Shown here piece after piece: positions 1 to 9,098 of a stretch of DNA of 64,000 nucleotides. The translations under genes and the position numbers were made by a program. This DNA is from Zhaonella formicivorans. Its GTDB lineage: Bacteria; Bacillota; DUOV01; Zhaonellaceae. The DNA lies in assembly GCF_004353525.1 (NCBI RefSeq), contig NZ_CP085524.1, positions 1,894,142 to 1,958,141 of the forward strand. The letters run 5' to 3'. A model generated the notes under the pieces. That model did not search any database. It saw only the letters and a program-made list of their open reading frames with translations, and had not been told where the DNA came from. The first letter of the stretch is position 1. The number at the start of each line of letters is the position of its first letter.

Positions 1-149
1 GCCAGTGGGTGATTAATCAGCCTGTGCCCCTGGTGGATAAAATTTCTTGCTTGTAGCAATACGTCCCGCAAAGTACCTTCAAGCTTATTAGTCCCCGGGA
101 AATCCCGCCAAACCATTGGGTTGTTGCTCAAGATAAAAACTTTTTCCAC
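1..149 (-). CDS. grdX: GrdX-family protein, 3' end beyond window
   Basis: The frame is open from a GTG at 149 to the window edge, giving the first 49 residues. The start is fixed by an in-frame TAG immediately before the GTG and by a strong GGGAGGTGG ribosome binding site. The N-terminus reads VEKVFILSNNPMVW and is followed by LEGTLRDVLLQAR and a GHRLINHPL segment, which is the pattern of GrdX. GrdX is a small protein of unknown function encoded at the head of glycine/sarcosine/betaine reductase operons. The tandem glycine riboswitch directly upstream agrees with this. The rest of the reductase operon presumably lies left of the window; that is inference. Confidence 0.8.
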   Translation of the reverse strand, partial: MEKVFILSNNPMVWRDFPGTNKLEGTLRDVLLQARNFIHQGHRLINHPL

Positions 150-250
150 CTAACCACCTCCCGCTTTTAAACATCAACCTGCTAAATAGCCTAGCCCCAA
201 AAAAGTTAGACCAAACACTGGCGCTTGTGAAAAATGGCACGAGCGTTGTA

Positions 251-299
251 TAAATAAAAACAGAGGTACAACAGCTAAAACCAGCTGCCGTGCCTCTGT
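251..299 (-). terminator. Riboswitch-associated intrinsic terminator
   Basis: On the minus strand, arms CAGAGGCACGGCAGCTG and CAGCTGTTGTACCTCTG form an imperfect hairpin followed by TTTTTATTT. It lies between the glycine riboswitch and grdX, so it is the likely expression platform: glycine binding would decide between termination and read-through into the glycine reductase operon. Confidence 0.7.
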
Positions 300-305
300 C
301 TACTT

Positions 306-468
306 ACCTGAGAGATTAATAGGGCTTAAAGCCTTTTTGCTCCTTCGGTGTCCTGAGACTTTCCAGAGTTGAGTCTAAATACGGTCCTTTGAGCCTGAGA
401 GTTTCACTCTTGGTCCGGCTTACCAAGGTTTGCTCCTTCGGCGTCCTAATGGGACTCTCCCGCATTTA
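306..468 (-). promoter_or_regulatory. Tandem glycine riboswitch
   Basis: Two similar aptamers lie in series on the minus strand. Each has the conserved GGAGAG/CTCTCAGG-type paired core and a CGCCGAAGGAGCAAA or CACCGAAGGAGCAAA segment, joined by a short linker. This is the classic cooperative gcvT-type glycine riboswitch. A terminator hairpin and grdX follow, so it should control glycine reductase genes rather than the glycine cleavage operon. Confidence 0.92.
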
Positions 469-742
469 TCATTCTCCTGTATTGAATTGACTGCAACATT
501 ACGAACTGTACATTCTAATTTCGACACATTGTAATTTCACAGTGAAGAGACGCAAAACTCATATTGTATATGTATGCCAACTCATAAATCTTGTGAAAGA
601 ATTCTCTTTCTTTAAGCTAATTCTATCATTTAGTACTTTCCTTGTAAAGTGTCATTTAACATATTTCGTTGCCTTTAACAGAAGTTTTATTTTTCAGTAT
701 TTTTTTTATAGTTAGGAGCAATTAAATAAAATTTCTTTATCA

Positions 743-1336
743 TTAGTGCTTTTTCCGTACACCTACCCTGTTCTCCGTACCCTTAAAGAGACGCTGAATA
801 TTGGAGCGATGCCGGTAAATTACAAAAGCCACCAGGCACCAGGAGGCAATTATCAAGATAATGTGCATCTGGAAAGCCCAGGTAAGCACAGCCACAGTAA
901 TGGCTCCGGCTATAGAAGCTAAGGAAACATACCTGAAAACTGCCAGCGTAATCCCAAACACTAAAGCGCTCAAGATTATAACTTTGGGTGCAAGCACCAA
1001 AAAGACGCCTGCTCCGGTAGCCACTCCTTTGCCCCCTCTAAATCCGGCAAAAAGCGGGTAACAATGCCCCAGGGCGGCTGCCAATCCGGCCAGCATACCC
1101 AAAACCTCATTACCACCCCAGAGACCGATATAGGTTGCCAAGGCTCCTTTCAAAATATCAGCCCCGATTACGGCCAGGCCCGCCTTCCAGCCTAGAACCC
1201 GAAACGCGTTTGTCCCACCCAAGTTGCCGCTGCCATAATTTCTGATATCTTTTCCGCTTACTGCCTTCCCCGCAATCAATGCAAAGGGAATAGAACCAAG
1301 CAAATAGGCCAAGAATAGTGTTCCAACAATTCGCAC
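743..1336 (-). CDS. plsY: Acyl-phosphate glycerol-3-phosphate acyltransferase PlsY
   Basis: PlsY is an integral membrane enzyme that transfers an acyl group from acyl phosphate to glycerol-3-phosphate, the first acylation of phospholipid synthesis. All three family motifs are present: SGNLGGTNAFR near residues 40-50, GGKGVATGAG near 100, and HRSNIQRLFKGTE near the C-terminus, between several hydrophobic segments. The length (about 197 residues) is normal. The frame is open to a GTG at 1345, but that codon overlaps the AAAGGGTG ribosome binding site, so the second GTG at 1336 is the better start. It lies upstream of the glycine riboswitch with a 270-base gap and is probably a separate transcription unit. 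Confidence 0.93.
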   Translation of the reverse strand: MRIVGTLFLAYLLGSIPFALIAGKAVSGKDIRNYGSGNLGGTNAFRVLGWKAGLAVIGADILKGALATYIGLWGGNEVLGMLAGLAAALGHCYPLFAGFRGGKGVATGAGVFLVLAPKVIILSALVFGITLAVFRYVSLASIAGAITVAVLTWAFQMHIILIIASWCLVAFVIYRHRSNIQRLFKGTENRVGVRKKH

Positions 1337-1503
1337 AACTTTCACCCTTTAGCATTATTTTGATTAAAAGCGACCTCTAATGTTTGCTTTTTCCCATTAT
1401 TTCTTACCTCCATATATTATAGCATTTCTTAATAATTTTAAAGTCTAAATCGCATATTAATAAGGGAATGTTTGCACACAAGATAGATTTGGGAGGTGCT
1501 GAT

Positions 1504-1788
1504 TTGTCCGGCTTTGTAACAGGGAAATTACCCGTAAGGAGTAAAGGCAGGGAACTTAAAGAACAGTTGCAGAATCTGGGGTATGAGTTCAAAGAAAATA
1601 TGCATCACTATGAGTTCAGCAAAGAAGCAGATCTTGAGGAAATTATCGATGAAATTGCGCCCCTTTGTCAGTCCTTAGGTTGGAACATAGAAAATGAACT
1701 TACTTTAGTCGAAACCCACGGAGACTTAGCCATGCGCAGTATTTTTGACCACGGCAGGATTGTCAGGGAGTTTCAGCGAGGCAGCTAG
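1504..1788 (+). CDS. Small hypothetical protein
   Basis: I do not recognise this protein of about 94 residues. It is acidic in the middle (EFSKEADLEEIIDEIAP) with no signal peptide or membrane segment, so it should be cytosolic. A TTG at 1504 preceded six bases upstream by GGGAGGTG is a better start than the ATG at 1468, which has no well-spaced ribosome binding site. It is divergent from plsY and ends at a strong hairpin. The fold could be a small alpha/beta domain, but no family motif supports a function. Confidence 0.6.
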   Translation: MSGFVTGKLPVRSKGRELKEQLQNLGYEFKENMHHYEFSKEADLEEIIDEIAPLCQSLGWNIENELTLVETHGDLAMRSIFDHGRIVREFQRGS

Positions 1789-1817
1789 TTTCAGCCAAGT
1801 CGCAACTTGGCTGAAAC
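1788..1817. terminator. Perfect 13-bp hairpin after the small gene
   Basis: GTTTCAGCCAAGT and its complement ACTTGGCTGAAAC flank a CGCA loop, overlapping the stop of the preceding gene. No T-run follows, so it may stabilise the 3' end or act as a weak terminator. The stem shares AGCCAAGT with the hairpin at 2630-2664. Confidence 0.5.
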
Positions 1818-1964
1818 AGTCATTAGTTATTAGTTATTAGCCTTTATTCTTGGTCTTTAGGCCTTGTTAGTCCCCAACAGTGACCTACGGTTGAGTTCCC
1901 AGTCGCCAGTAACTAGCCCCTGATAGCTGACGGCTGATAGCTGATGGCTGAAAGCTGAAAACTA
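1818..1964. repeat. Degenerate short-repeat tract 3' of a corrinoid gene
   Basis: This non-coding stretch holds CAGTCATTAGTTATTAGTTATTAG, then CCCAGTCGCCAGTAACTAG, then a run of about seven-base units (AGCTGAYGGCTGATAGCTGA type) ending right at the stop codon of the corrinoid protein gene. The same kind of tract occurs at 17945-18190, 19245-19515 and 38950-39130. No open reading frame is credible here. Confidence 0.75.
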
Positions 1965-2606
1965 TTAAACACTTTCCCGGAGCAATTTATTGACCAGTTC
2001 CACTGCCCGCCTGGCGTCAGGTGCATAACCGTCAGCATTGATAGCTTTGCAGTACTCAGAGGTGACAGGGGCACCACCTATTATTACTTTTACTTTTTCC
2101 CTCAAATTAGTCTCTTCCAGAAGTTTAATTGTACTGGCCATCATTGGCATAGTGGTAGTGAGCAATGCAGACATGCCTACTATTTTAGGCTGATGCTGCG
2201 ATACCGCTTCCAAGAAATCCTGGGGATGCACGTCAATACCTAGATCAATGACCTCATAGCCGTTAGCTCTTAAAAAAATAGTCACCATATTTTTACCTAT
2301 ATCATGCAAGTCTCCGGCTACAGTTCCGATTACAACTTTACCGGCAGCCGGATAGACCTTATCCAAGAGCAGTGGCTTCACAACCCTCATCCCTGCGTGG
2401 ACCGCCCTGGATGATGTCAACACGTCGGGAATATAAAATTCTTCGTTGCTAAAGCGCTCACTGACCTTAGTCATGCCCGCTACCAAACCCTGAAAAAGAA
2501 TGTCCACAGGCGAAACGCCTTCACTTATGGCTTCTTCCGTTAAGGATTTTACCTGTGCCGCTTTTCCCTCTATTACAGCTGCCGCAATCTGACTTAACTT
2601 CCCCAA
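1965..2606 (-). CDS. Methyltransferase cognate corrinoid protein
   Basis: This 213-residue cobalamin-binding protein accepts a methyl group from a substrate methyltransferase and passes it to a second methyltransferase. The N-terminal four-helix cap domain (about 1-90) is followed by a Rossmann-like B12 domain with the base-off signature GDLHDIGKN near 100-108, the MSALLTTT segment near 146, and IIGGAPV near 175. It is closest to the corrinoid protein at 9911-10570 (same MGxLxQIAAAVIEG start). Each of these two is followed upstream by a PocR-AraC regulator gene, so corrinoid protein plus regulator looks like a duplicated module. It is the last gene of the methyl-transfer locus. Confidence 0.92.
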   Translation of the reverse strand: MGKLSQIAAAVIEGKAAQVKSLTEEAISEGVSPVDILFQGLVAGMTKVSERFSNEEFYIPDVLTSSRAVHAGMRVVKPLLLDKVYPAAGKVVIGTVAGDLHDIGKNMVTIFLRANGYEVIDLGIDVHPQDFLEAVSQHQPKIVGMSALLTTTMPMMASTIKLLEETNLREKVKVIIGGAPVTSEYCKAINADGYAPDARRAVELVNKLLRESV

Positions 2607-2629
2607 ATCTAACCCTCCAAGGTTAAAGA

Positions 2630-2664
2630 AACTTGGCTTGCGCCAAGCTGGCGGAAGCCAAGTT
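2630..2664. repeat. Hairpin between corrinoid gene and PocR gene
   Basis: Ten-base arms AACTTGGCTT and AAGCCAAGTT enclose a GC-rich centre. It sits just upstream of the corrinoid gene ribosome binding site on the minus strand and could attenuate or stabilise that message. The arm sequence resembles the hairpin at 1788-1817. Confidence 0.5.
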
Positions 2665-2723
2665 GCACTTATTCGTCCTGAAATTTATACCTACTTAATG
2701 ATACCGCCTATATCCCTAACAAG

Positions 2724-4043
2724 TTAAAATGCTTTTTCCCTGTACTGACTGGGAGTTATCCCCTCACTGCGCTTAAATACTTTGGTGAAGTAACCGGGGT
2801 CCCTAAACCCTAGATCATCGGCTACTTGAATAACATTATATTTCGGGTCCCGCAAAAGCTTTTTAGCTTCTTCTATTCTGATTTTAGTTAAAAACTCCAT
2901 AATAGTACAGCCTAATTCCTGCTTAAATATTTTGCTAAGATGGCAGGGGCTTAAATACACAGCCTGGGCGACATCTTCCAATGTAATTTTTTTGCGGTAA
3001 TTATTGCGCATGTAATCGCCGGCTTTCTGGATGACCTGTAAATTTCGTGAACCTTTGCTTTCCTCAATGCAGATAATAAACTGCTGTGTAACATTTTCAA
3101 TCCAATGACAAGCTTCTTCCACGGTAGTTAACCGGGTAAATTCTTCCACATACTGGGAATTAAGTGCCAGAAGTTGTTTGAGCGAGGCCCCGCCTTCTAC
3201 TGCTGCCCTGGAGATCAAAACCACCAGTTCCAAAATCCTGGCTTTTACTTCCTTAACGTTGCCTAAATAACGCTGCAAGATCTCGGCCAGGATTTCATTG
3301 AGCAGGCGCAGCGCTCCTGCCCCATCCCCTTGTCGAACCCTGCTGACCAGTTCCCGTTCCTTTTCCAAAGAGTAACCGCGGACCGAGAGACTGTCCATTT
3401 TTTTCAAAGCCTCTTCCAGTTTTTTTCTGGCTTGTATTTCTTCCCCCAGGCGTGCCTGCTGTTCGCTGATAGCCCTGCGCTGCTGCAATGTAATCATTCC
3501 GGTCTTCATGATATGGTTAGCAACCACAAATAACAAATCAGCAGCAGCCTGGATTTTCTCTCCGGAGAGAACTTCCAATTTCTGGGCGCACTCTATGAGT
3601 TTACTCACATCTACCCCAAGTCCCCGTGTCATTTCCTTGATCTCTTCCCAGAAGAAATCCTCCGGTTCCCAGGCCAGCACCTGCCCGCAGACAATGGCCC
3701 CCAGATAGTTCTCTTCGATTAGAATAGGGGCGGCCCAGGCAATTAACCCTGCATGGCAGCGGAAAATATATGGTTTGCCATACTTGCTGGCTTCCAGGCC
3801 TGCCCGGGCATAAGAACGCTTGCACTTATATACGCCTGTTTCCGATGTTCTCACCATTTGACAAAATTCACAATATTTTTCTTCTTTTTCCGAGGTAACA
3901 ATTGTTTCTCCCTGTGAATCCACTATACTTGCCTGTAACCCCGTTGCCTTGCTGAAAGAGGATAAAATTTGCCGTAAGACACTTTCCTCTCCGAGCTCCT
4001 GGATTTGGTGCCTGTTAACCCCGTTCAGAACTCCATCTAGCAT
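2724..4043 (-). CDS. PocR-domain AraC-family transcriptional regulator
   Basis: The 439-residue protein has an N-terminal PocR sensory domain (about 20-180) with cysteines at 58, 61, 74 and 96 and the ACAGLIAWAAP-like stretch near 96-106, a coiled-coil region around 205-230, and a C-terminal AraC double helix-turn-helix (about 340-439) ending GITPSQYREKAF. PocR domains sense small ligands and are common beside cobalamin- and methyltransferase-related genes. Start is ATG with AGAGGTGA upstream. It is strongly similar to the regulator at 10607-11926 and probably controls the neighbouring corrinoid methyltransferase genes in response to the methylated substrate; that ligand is inferred. Confidence 0.88.
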   Translation of the reverse strand: MLDGVLNGVNRHQIQELGEESVLRQILSSFSKATGLQASIVDSQGETIVTSEKEEKYCEFCQMVRTSETGVYKCKRSYARAGLEASKYGKPYIFRCHAGLIAWAAPILIEENYLGAIVCGQVLAWEPEDFFWEEIKEMTRGLGVDVSKLIECAQKLEVLSGEKIQAAADLLFVVANHIMKTGMITLQQRRAISEQQARLGEEIQARKKLEEALKKMDSLSVRGYSLEKERELVSRVRQGDGAGALRLLNEILAEILQRYLGNVKEVKARILELVVLISRAAVEGGASLKQLLALNSQYVEEFTRLTTVEEACHWIENVTQQFIICIEESKGSRNLQVIQKAGDYMRNNYRKKITLEDVAQAVYLSPCHLSKIFKQELGCTIMEFLTKIRIEEAKKLLRDPKYNVIQVADDLGFRDPGYFTKVFKRSEGITPSQYREKAF

Positions 4044-4306
4044 CCAATCACCTCTGAAAGAGTTATACTTAAAACCAACTTACGGCTAGTGTATATTAAT
4101 AGCGAAAGCGGCACTTGCTCCGTTCAATATCACGATCATTCCTGCTCAAAATGTATTAATTAGTTAAAATATTTGCTATTTTAACGTGAATTCCTGCAAA
4201 ATTTCGAGATTTTCTGAAAGTAGTAGATAACGAAAGAAAAGGTACAGATAAGCTGAAGTCAGTTTTAACCTCAGGATACCCGCACCTTCCCAAAATAGAA
4301 ATGCTT

Positions 4307-6163
4307 TTACCGGCTAACGCCCTGCCTGCTGCCTTCTTGTGCCCAACGGGGGAAATAAATAGCTTCCATAAACCTCTCCTGAAATTCTTGTCTTGCCGAC
4401 AGTTCTATATACCTTACCTTATCTGCTATCTCATAAGCATTTTGCCTGGCTTCTTCCGAAACCAATACAAGCTGGGAACCAACACCGGCAGCATTGCCAA
4501 CGGCTCTGATGCGTTCCAGTCCTAAATCGGGTACAAGACCTATTCTCCAAGCGCTTTCCTTTCTGATATAAGTACCGAAAGCGCCGGCCAGCAGCACTTC
4601 CACAATATCCTTTTCATCTATACCCAGCTCCTGTTGCAACACCTGGATACCGGCCAGGATGGCACCTTTAGCCAACTGCAGTTCCCGGATATCCTTTTGA
4701 GTCAGCACCAAGTCTTCTTCCAGCCCGTTCTCTGCGCGGTAAGCCAGAATAAAATCAAAACCGTTTGTTCCTTCCACGATGCGCCGGCGAACCTTGACCG
4801 GCAGGTGGGATGCACTTTCCGGATCCAGAATGCGACCCGTATAATCAATCACTCCCACCTTCAACATTTCGGCAACGGCATCAATAAGGCCGGAACCACA
4901 GATACCTATAGCAGGCAGAGAATTTATAGTTTGAATCTTGACATCATCAGCAATATCGACTCTTTCTATCGCGCCCGGCGCGGCCCGCATGCCAAACTTG
5001 ATTTGGGCACCTTCAAAAGCGGGTCCTGCCGCAGTGGAGCATGCATACAGACCTTTTTCCGAACCTAAGACTATCTCGCCGTTGGTGCCGATATCGATGG
5101 CCAAGCGTATTTCTTTGCTTTTATCCAAATTGGTAGCCAATACCACTGCCACAGTATCTGCGCCCACAAACCCTGCTATATTAGGAACTACTATGCAGTA
5201 ACCTGCTGGGTTAATTTTCAGACCCAGCTCTACCGCCCGCACATCTGCCACCGATTTAACAGCAGCCACGTAAGGTGCTTGAGCTAGGTAAACGGGGCTG
5301 ATTCCCAAGAACAAATGCAGCATGGTAGTATTTCCTACTACAGTAACTTCGTAAACCATCTCCGGCTTAATCCCTGCTTCGGCAGCAAGCTTCTCAATGA
5401 TGCCGTTTAGTGCGTCGATGACTTTAGTTTGCAGCGTCTCCAGGCCCTTTTCTTCGCTGCTCACATAAGAAATGCGGGAGATGACGTCGGCTCCGTAAGC
5501 CCGCTGGGGGTTTCCTTCGGAATGGGTTGCCACAATGTCACCTGTCAAAAGATTAATCAGAGAGCCCACTAAAGTAGTCGAACCAATATCAAACGCAACC
5601 CCGTACAGATCCTGACTGGTATCACCTGGCTCGATGGCAATCACTTCGCTCCAACGGGTAACTACCGTAACTTCATGGCTGTTTTGGCGGAGTACTTCGG
5701 GCAAATTGCGCAGTGCCCTCAAATGCCTGGGGTAAAAAACACCGGTATTTAATGCGTTCCAAAGCCTTTCCTGATCAGAAAGCGGGTGTTCCAGGGTAGG
5801 TTTAGATACTTTTAACGCCAGCTTTTGTACTCTGCTATGCCGCTTATGGCCGCTTAATTTTAGCTGCAGTGTGCTTTTCCGGCTTTCTTCCAGCTTAACG
5901 GCAGGCACGGAAATCACCAGGTCCTGTTTGACCTCCAGCCTGCAAGCAAGTTTAGTCTCTCCTTTAATGTCATGCTTTGCACCTTTTTTAAGCAAAGCTT
6001 TTGGATCAAGCACCTCAATTTTGCATTTGCCACACGTGCCACGACCGCCGCAAGGCCCTTCCAGGTATATCCCTGCTTCAAGCAATGCTTTCATCACCGA
6101 AGTGCCCTGGGGTACTGCAAGCTCAATGCCATGGGGCAGAATTTTCACCTTATAGTTTTTCAT
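4307..6163 (-). CDS. Corrinoid activation protein (ferredoxin-ASKHA, RACE type)
   Basis: This 618-residue protein matches the reductive activators of corrinoid enzymes. Cysteines 38, 44, 47 and 74 (CGGRGTCGKC pattern) make an N-terminal [2Fe-2S] ferredoxin domain. After a linker comes a large ASKHA ATPase-like region (about 190-600) with FDIGSTTLVGS, AIDIGTNGEIVLGS and GICGSGLIDA motifs. The family uses ATP and a low-potential electron to reduce inactive Co(II) corrinoid back to Co(I). It lies directly after the methyl-H4folate methyltransferase gene with a 60-base gap, so it should service the corrinoid proteins in this locus. A [2Fe-2S] rather than [4Fe-4S] domain places it with the acetogen activators, not archaeal RamA. 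Confidence 0.9.
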   Translation of the reverse strand: MKNYKVKILPHGIELAVPQGTSVMKALLEAGIYLEGPCGGRGTCGKCKIEVLDPKALLKKGAKHDIKGETKLACRLEVKQDLVISVPAVKLEESRKSTLQLKLSGHKRHSRVQKLALKVSKPTLEHPLSDQERLWNALNTGVFYPRHLRALRNLPEVLRQNSHEVTVVTRWSEVIAIEPGDTSQDLYGVAFDIGSTTLVGSLINLLTGDIVATHSEGNPQRAYGADVISRISYVSSEEKGLETLQTKVIDALNGIIEKLAAEAGIKPEMVYEVTVVGNTTMLHLFLGISPVYLAQAPYVAAVKSVADVRAVELGLKINPAGYCIVVPNIAGFVGADTVAVVLATNLDKSKEIRLAIDIGTNGEIVLGSEKGLYACSTAAGPAFEGAQIKFGMRAAPGAIERVDIADDVKIQTINSLPAIGICGSGLIDAVAEMLKVGVIDYTGRILDPESASHLPVKVRRRIVEGTNGFDFILAYRAENGLEEDLVLTQKDIRELQLAKGAILAGIQVLQQELGIDEKDIVEVLLAGAFGTYIRKESAWRIGLVPDLGLERIRAVGNAAGVGSQLVLVSEEARQNAYEIADKVRYIELSARQEFQERFMEAIYFPRWAQEGSRQGVSR

Positions 6164-6223
6164 AGCATGGCACGTCTCCTTTTAATAGTATTGCTTCAGA
6201 ACCCAGTTGTTCTTGGAAAACGT

Positions 6224-7027
6224 TTACGCAGTCTCGTACAAACCGTTGCGATGGGCGGTCAAATACTTCATACAGAACTCGTCCTTACCCAGCAGAGCTT
6301 GGGAAGCATAAACGAACCCCATCATTGTCTTGTCCAGCGGATCCAAAATATAGGCATCCATGCCCATGGTCATGGTTTGAATCATGAAAGCCTGGTTGAG
6401 AACCTTGCGGTTGGGCAAGCCGTAGGAGATGTTGCTTAAACCGCAAATCCCGTGAACTTTGGGGTAGAGAGCCTTGATACCGTAAATAGTCTCCAAGACT
6501 TCCATTCCTGCCCTGTCACCGGTGCTGATGGGCTTAACTAAGGGATCAAGGTAGATGTCGTCTTCCGGAATTCCAGCTGCTGTTAAGTCTTGGACCAGCC
6601 TTTTTGCAATCCGCAGGCGGTCTTCTGCGGTTTCCGGCATGCCGGAATCATCCATACACAAAGCTACTATTTTCGCTTTATATTTAGTCACTAAAGGCAG
6701 GATAGTTTCAAATCTTTCTTTCTCTGCAGTGATGGAATTGATCATGGGCTGGCCGTATTTAGCTAAAGATAATCCTACTTCCAATGCCTTTGGATTCGGG
6801 CTGTCGATACAAAGAGGAGCCTGAACTTTTTCCTGGATTGTCTCCACCAGCCAAGCCATTGTTTCGGGCTCATTGAAAACCATTGTTCCGCAGTTTACAT
6901 CCACATAATCGGCGCCGGCGTCCACTTGTTTTTGAGCGATATCCTTAATAAATTCTGCATCCCTGCCCTCCACTGCCGGCTTGATAGCCTTTCTGCTAGT
7001 GTTAATCAATTCGCCAACGATAAGCAT
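6224..7027 (-). CDS. Methyltetrahydrofolate:corrinoid methyltransferase
   Basis: The 267-residue protein has the pterin-binding TIM-barrel pattern of AcsE/MtgA enzymes: GELINTSRK at the N-terminus, ADYVDVNCGT near 40-50, LCIDSPNP near 72-79, NSITAE near 96 and CGLSNISYGLPNR near 195. In a substrate-demethylation locus such a protein moves methyl from methyl-Co(III) corrinoid to tetrahydrofolate, feeding the Wood-Ljungdahl pathway. It is the size of MtgA rather than the longer MetH domains. The ribosome binding site AGGAGGAACAGCAG precedes the ATG. It lies between hyuA-like and activator genes. Confidence 0.9.
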   Translation of the reverse strand: MLIVGELINTSRKAIKPAVEGRDAEFIKDIAQKQVDAGADYVDVNCGTMVFNEPETMAWLVETIQEKVQAPLCIDSPNPKALEVGLSLAKYGQPMINSITAEKERFETILPLVTKYKAKIVALCMDDSGMPETAEDRLRIAKRLVQDLTAAGIPEDDIYLDPLVKPISTGDRAGMEVLETIYGIKALYPKVHGICGLSNISYGLPNRKVLNQAFMIQTMTMGMDAYILDPLDKTMMGFVYASQALLGKDEFCMKYLTAHRNGLYETA

Positions 7028-7086
7028 CTGCTGTTCCTCCTTTTAGTTCTGACTTCAATTTATTTTGAGGATAAGCTAAAATACGC

Positions 7087-9060
7087 TTAAGCAACCTCAT
7101 CGTCCCATCTGGGACGACCTATAGCAGTTACCTCAATTCTTGTTTCCAGATAAACTTCATCTTGCCAACTGGTATTGGTACTGCTGTACACATCCTCGCT
7201 GTTTACCATCAGCTGGTAGTCAGCTGCGCCTGCCTTTTCGGCCATGGCCGCTGCCCTTTCCTTAGCCTGCTCCAAGGCGTATATTTTGGCATCCTCCAAA
7301 TGCATATAAGCTTTGCGCTCCCAGGGAGCATGGATAATAAATCCGCCTTCCGAGCCGGGTTTAATCAAAATCCTAACGGTTTCCATAACTTTTCCGGTAG
7401 CCGCCCCGATGGCGTTGGCAACTTCTGCATGTTCGGGAATAATCAACTCCGCATTTATTTTTTCAGCCACCTGAGGCAAATAAGCCTGCACCGGTGCTCC
7501 TATGGCCACAACCGGAATTTTGATCCGGGCAGTGCAGTCCATGGTATCCTCTTCTTTAGGGGCAAGAATCTTATCAACAAAATACCTGGCACCGGCATTA
7601 TCCTTAATCCAGAGTGAACTGCCTTCAAAACCGGCTATGCTTTGTATGATTGCCAGAGCTAATTCCCTGATGATACCCTCCATAGCCAGTTCCAAAAATT
7701 CTGTGAAAGTTCTACCAATTTTCCTGGCCAAGATTTGTACGCCTACGGTAGAAGCCGCTGCGTTCCACTGTTTGTAAGTACCGTTGGCATGCAAGATATC
7801 AGTCGGCGTAACTGAAACTTTTGCCAGAGTGCCCAGGTTAACCAGATTTTGCAAATTTATTAAATTAGGGTCTTTTTCCAGTCTCTGCGCCAAGAAAAAC
7901 AGTGAATGGGGACCTGTTTGCAGAATATTCAAAGCCCCCTTCTCGGTTTCAGTCAATTGTCCGGGTACCGTCTCTTTTAAAAGCATGAAGCAGTCCGTTG
8001 GCTGGGCAAATAGCAATTCCTCTTCGTTTTCCGCAAGTCCCCGCAGCTCATCCACCAGGTAGGGATGTTCATGTGCTACTACAGCTAACGGCCAAACCCT
8101 CTGGGGTCCGAAGCAAAGCTGTCGGTCTTTGCCGATCTGCACGTAACTGTCACCGCCCAAACCGTAGGTATTGATTTCCGCGGCCTGTACCCGGGTCAAC
8201 CAACCCCCTACTACAGCTCCCTCTTTGTTCACCTTTGGCATTCCGTCCCTGAGAATGGCTATATCCGTAGTTGTGCCACCCATGTCCAGAACCAAAGCCT
8301 CTTTAGTTTCCGTTATGAAAGTTGCACCCACTATGCTTGCCGCAGGGCCCGAGAGGATGGTATCTATTGGCTTTTCCCTAGCCAGCTTATCACTCATCAG
8401 GCTGCCGTCGCCTTTGACAATCATTATGGGAGCACTTAGTTGCAGCTCGGCCAGCACCTTTTTCACCGACTCCAGCAGTTCGGCAATGATGGGAATCAAC
8501 TTAGCATTTAAAGCTGCAGTTACTGTACGCTCGTGAAAACCCAAGGATGTAGTTAATTGATGGGCGCATACCACAGGCACATCCAGTATTTCTCCTACCA
8601 GTTCCCGAAGCTGAATTTCATGTTCAGGATTCCTGATACTCAAGTAACCGGAGATTGCCACTGCCCCGACTTTTCCTTTAAACCCTGCAATGGCTTTTCT
8701 GGCTGCTTCAAGATCAAGCTCTGCCTGGGGTTTCCCTTTGATGTCGTGACCACCTTTTACTACCGCCCAGTGCTGCACGGGTAATTTTCCGATAGGTTCG
8801 TGGCCTATTAAAAGCAACCCCACTTCAGAGCCTCGGCCTTCTACAATGGCATTAGTAGCCAGGGTTGTAGATAAAGATACCAGTTTAATTGCTTTATAAT
8901 CTTCAAAGTTTAAGGCTTTAATGCAATTGCGAATGCCTGTTGTTAAATTTTCCCTGGTAGTAAGCGCTTTAGCTTTGGTAATGATTTTTTGCTTTTCTAA
9001 GTCCATGATGACACCGTCGGTATATGTACCACCGGTATCTATGCCTAAAACTAACGACAT
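7087..9060 (-). CDS. HyuA-like ASKHA protein (hydantoinase/oxoprolinase family)
   Basis: This 657-residue protein belongs to the hydantoinase A/oxoprolinase family. It starts with the phosphate-1 loop LGIDTGGTYTDG, followed by LSTTLATNAIVEGRG near 65, SGPAASIVGA near 245 and LVLDMGGTTTDIAIL near 265. No HyuB partner is present, so it is not a complete hydantoinase. Its place between a corrinoid gene and the methyl-H4folate methyltransferase suggests a role in the methyl-transfer system, for example an ATP-dependent activator or a substrate-opening enzyme; neither is proven. A paralogue with nearly the same architecture is at 30747-32759. Confidence 0.8.
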   Translation of the reverse strand: MSLVLGIDTGGTYTDGVIMDLEKQKIITKAKALTTRENLTTGIRNCIKALNFEDYKAIKLVSLSTTLATNAIVEGRGSEVGLLLIGHEPIGKLPVQHWAVVKGGHDIKGKPQAELDLEAARKAIAGFKGKVGAVAISGYLSIRNPEHEIQLRELVGEILDVPVVCAHQLTTSLGFHERTVTAALNAKLIPIIAELLESVKKVLAELQLSAPIMIVKGDGSLMSDKLAREKPIDTILSGPAASIVGATFITETKEALVLDMGGTTTDIAILRDGMPKVNKEGAVVGGWLTRVQAAEINTYGLGGDSYVQIGKDRQLCFGPQRVWPLAVVAHEHPYLVDELRGLAENEEELLFAQPTDCFMLLKETVPGQLTETEKGALNILQTGPHSLFFLAQRLEKDPNLINLQNLVNLGTLAKVSVTPTDILHANGTYKQWNAAASTVGVQILARKIGRTFTEFLELAMEGIIRELALAIIQSIAGFEGSSLWIKDNAGARYFVDKILAPKEEDTMDCTARIKIPVVAIGAPVQAYLPQVAEKINAELIIPEHAEVANAIGAATGKVMETVRILIKPGSEGGFIIHAPWERKAYMHLEDAKIYALEQAKERAAAMAEKAGAADYQLMVNSEDVYSSTNTSWQDEVYLETRIEVTAIGRPRWDDEVA

Positions 9061-9098
9061 GCCGCTCCCTCCAGGGGCAAAGGTATAAAAGCTTGCAA

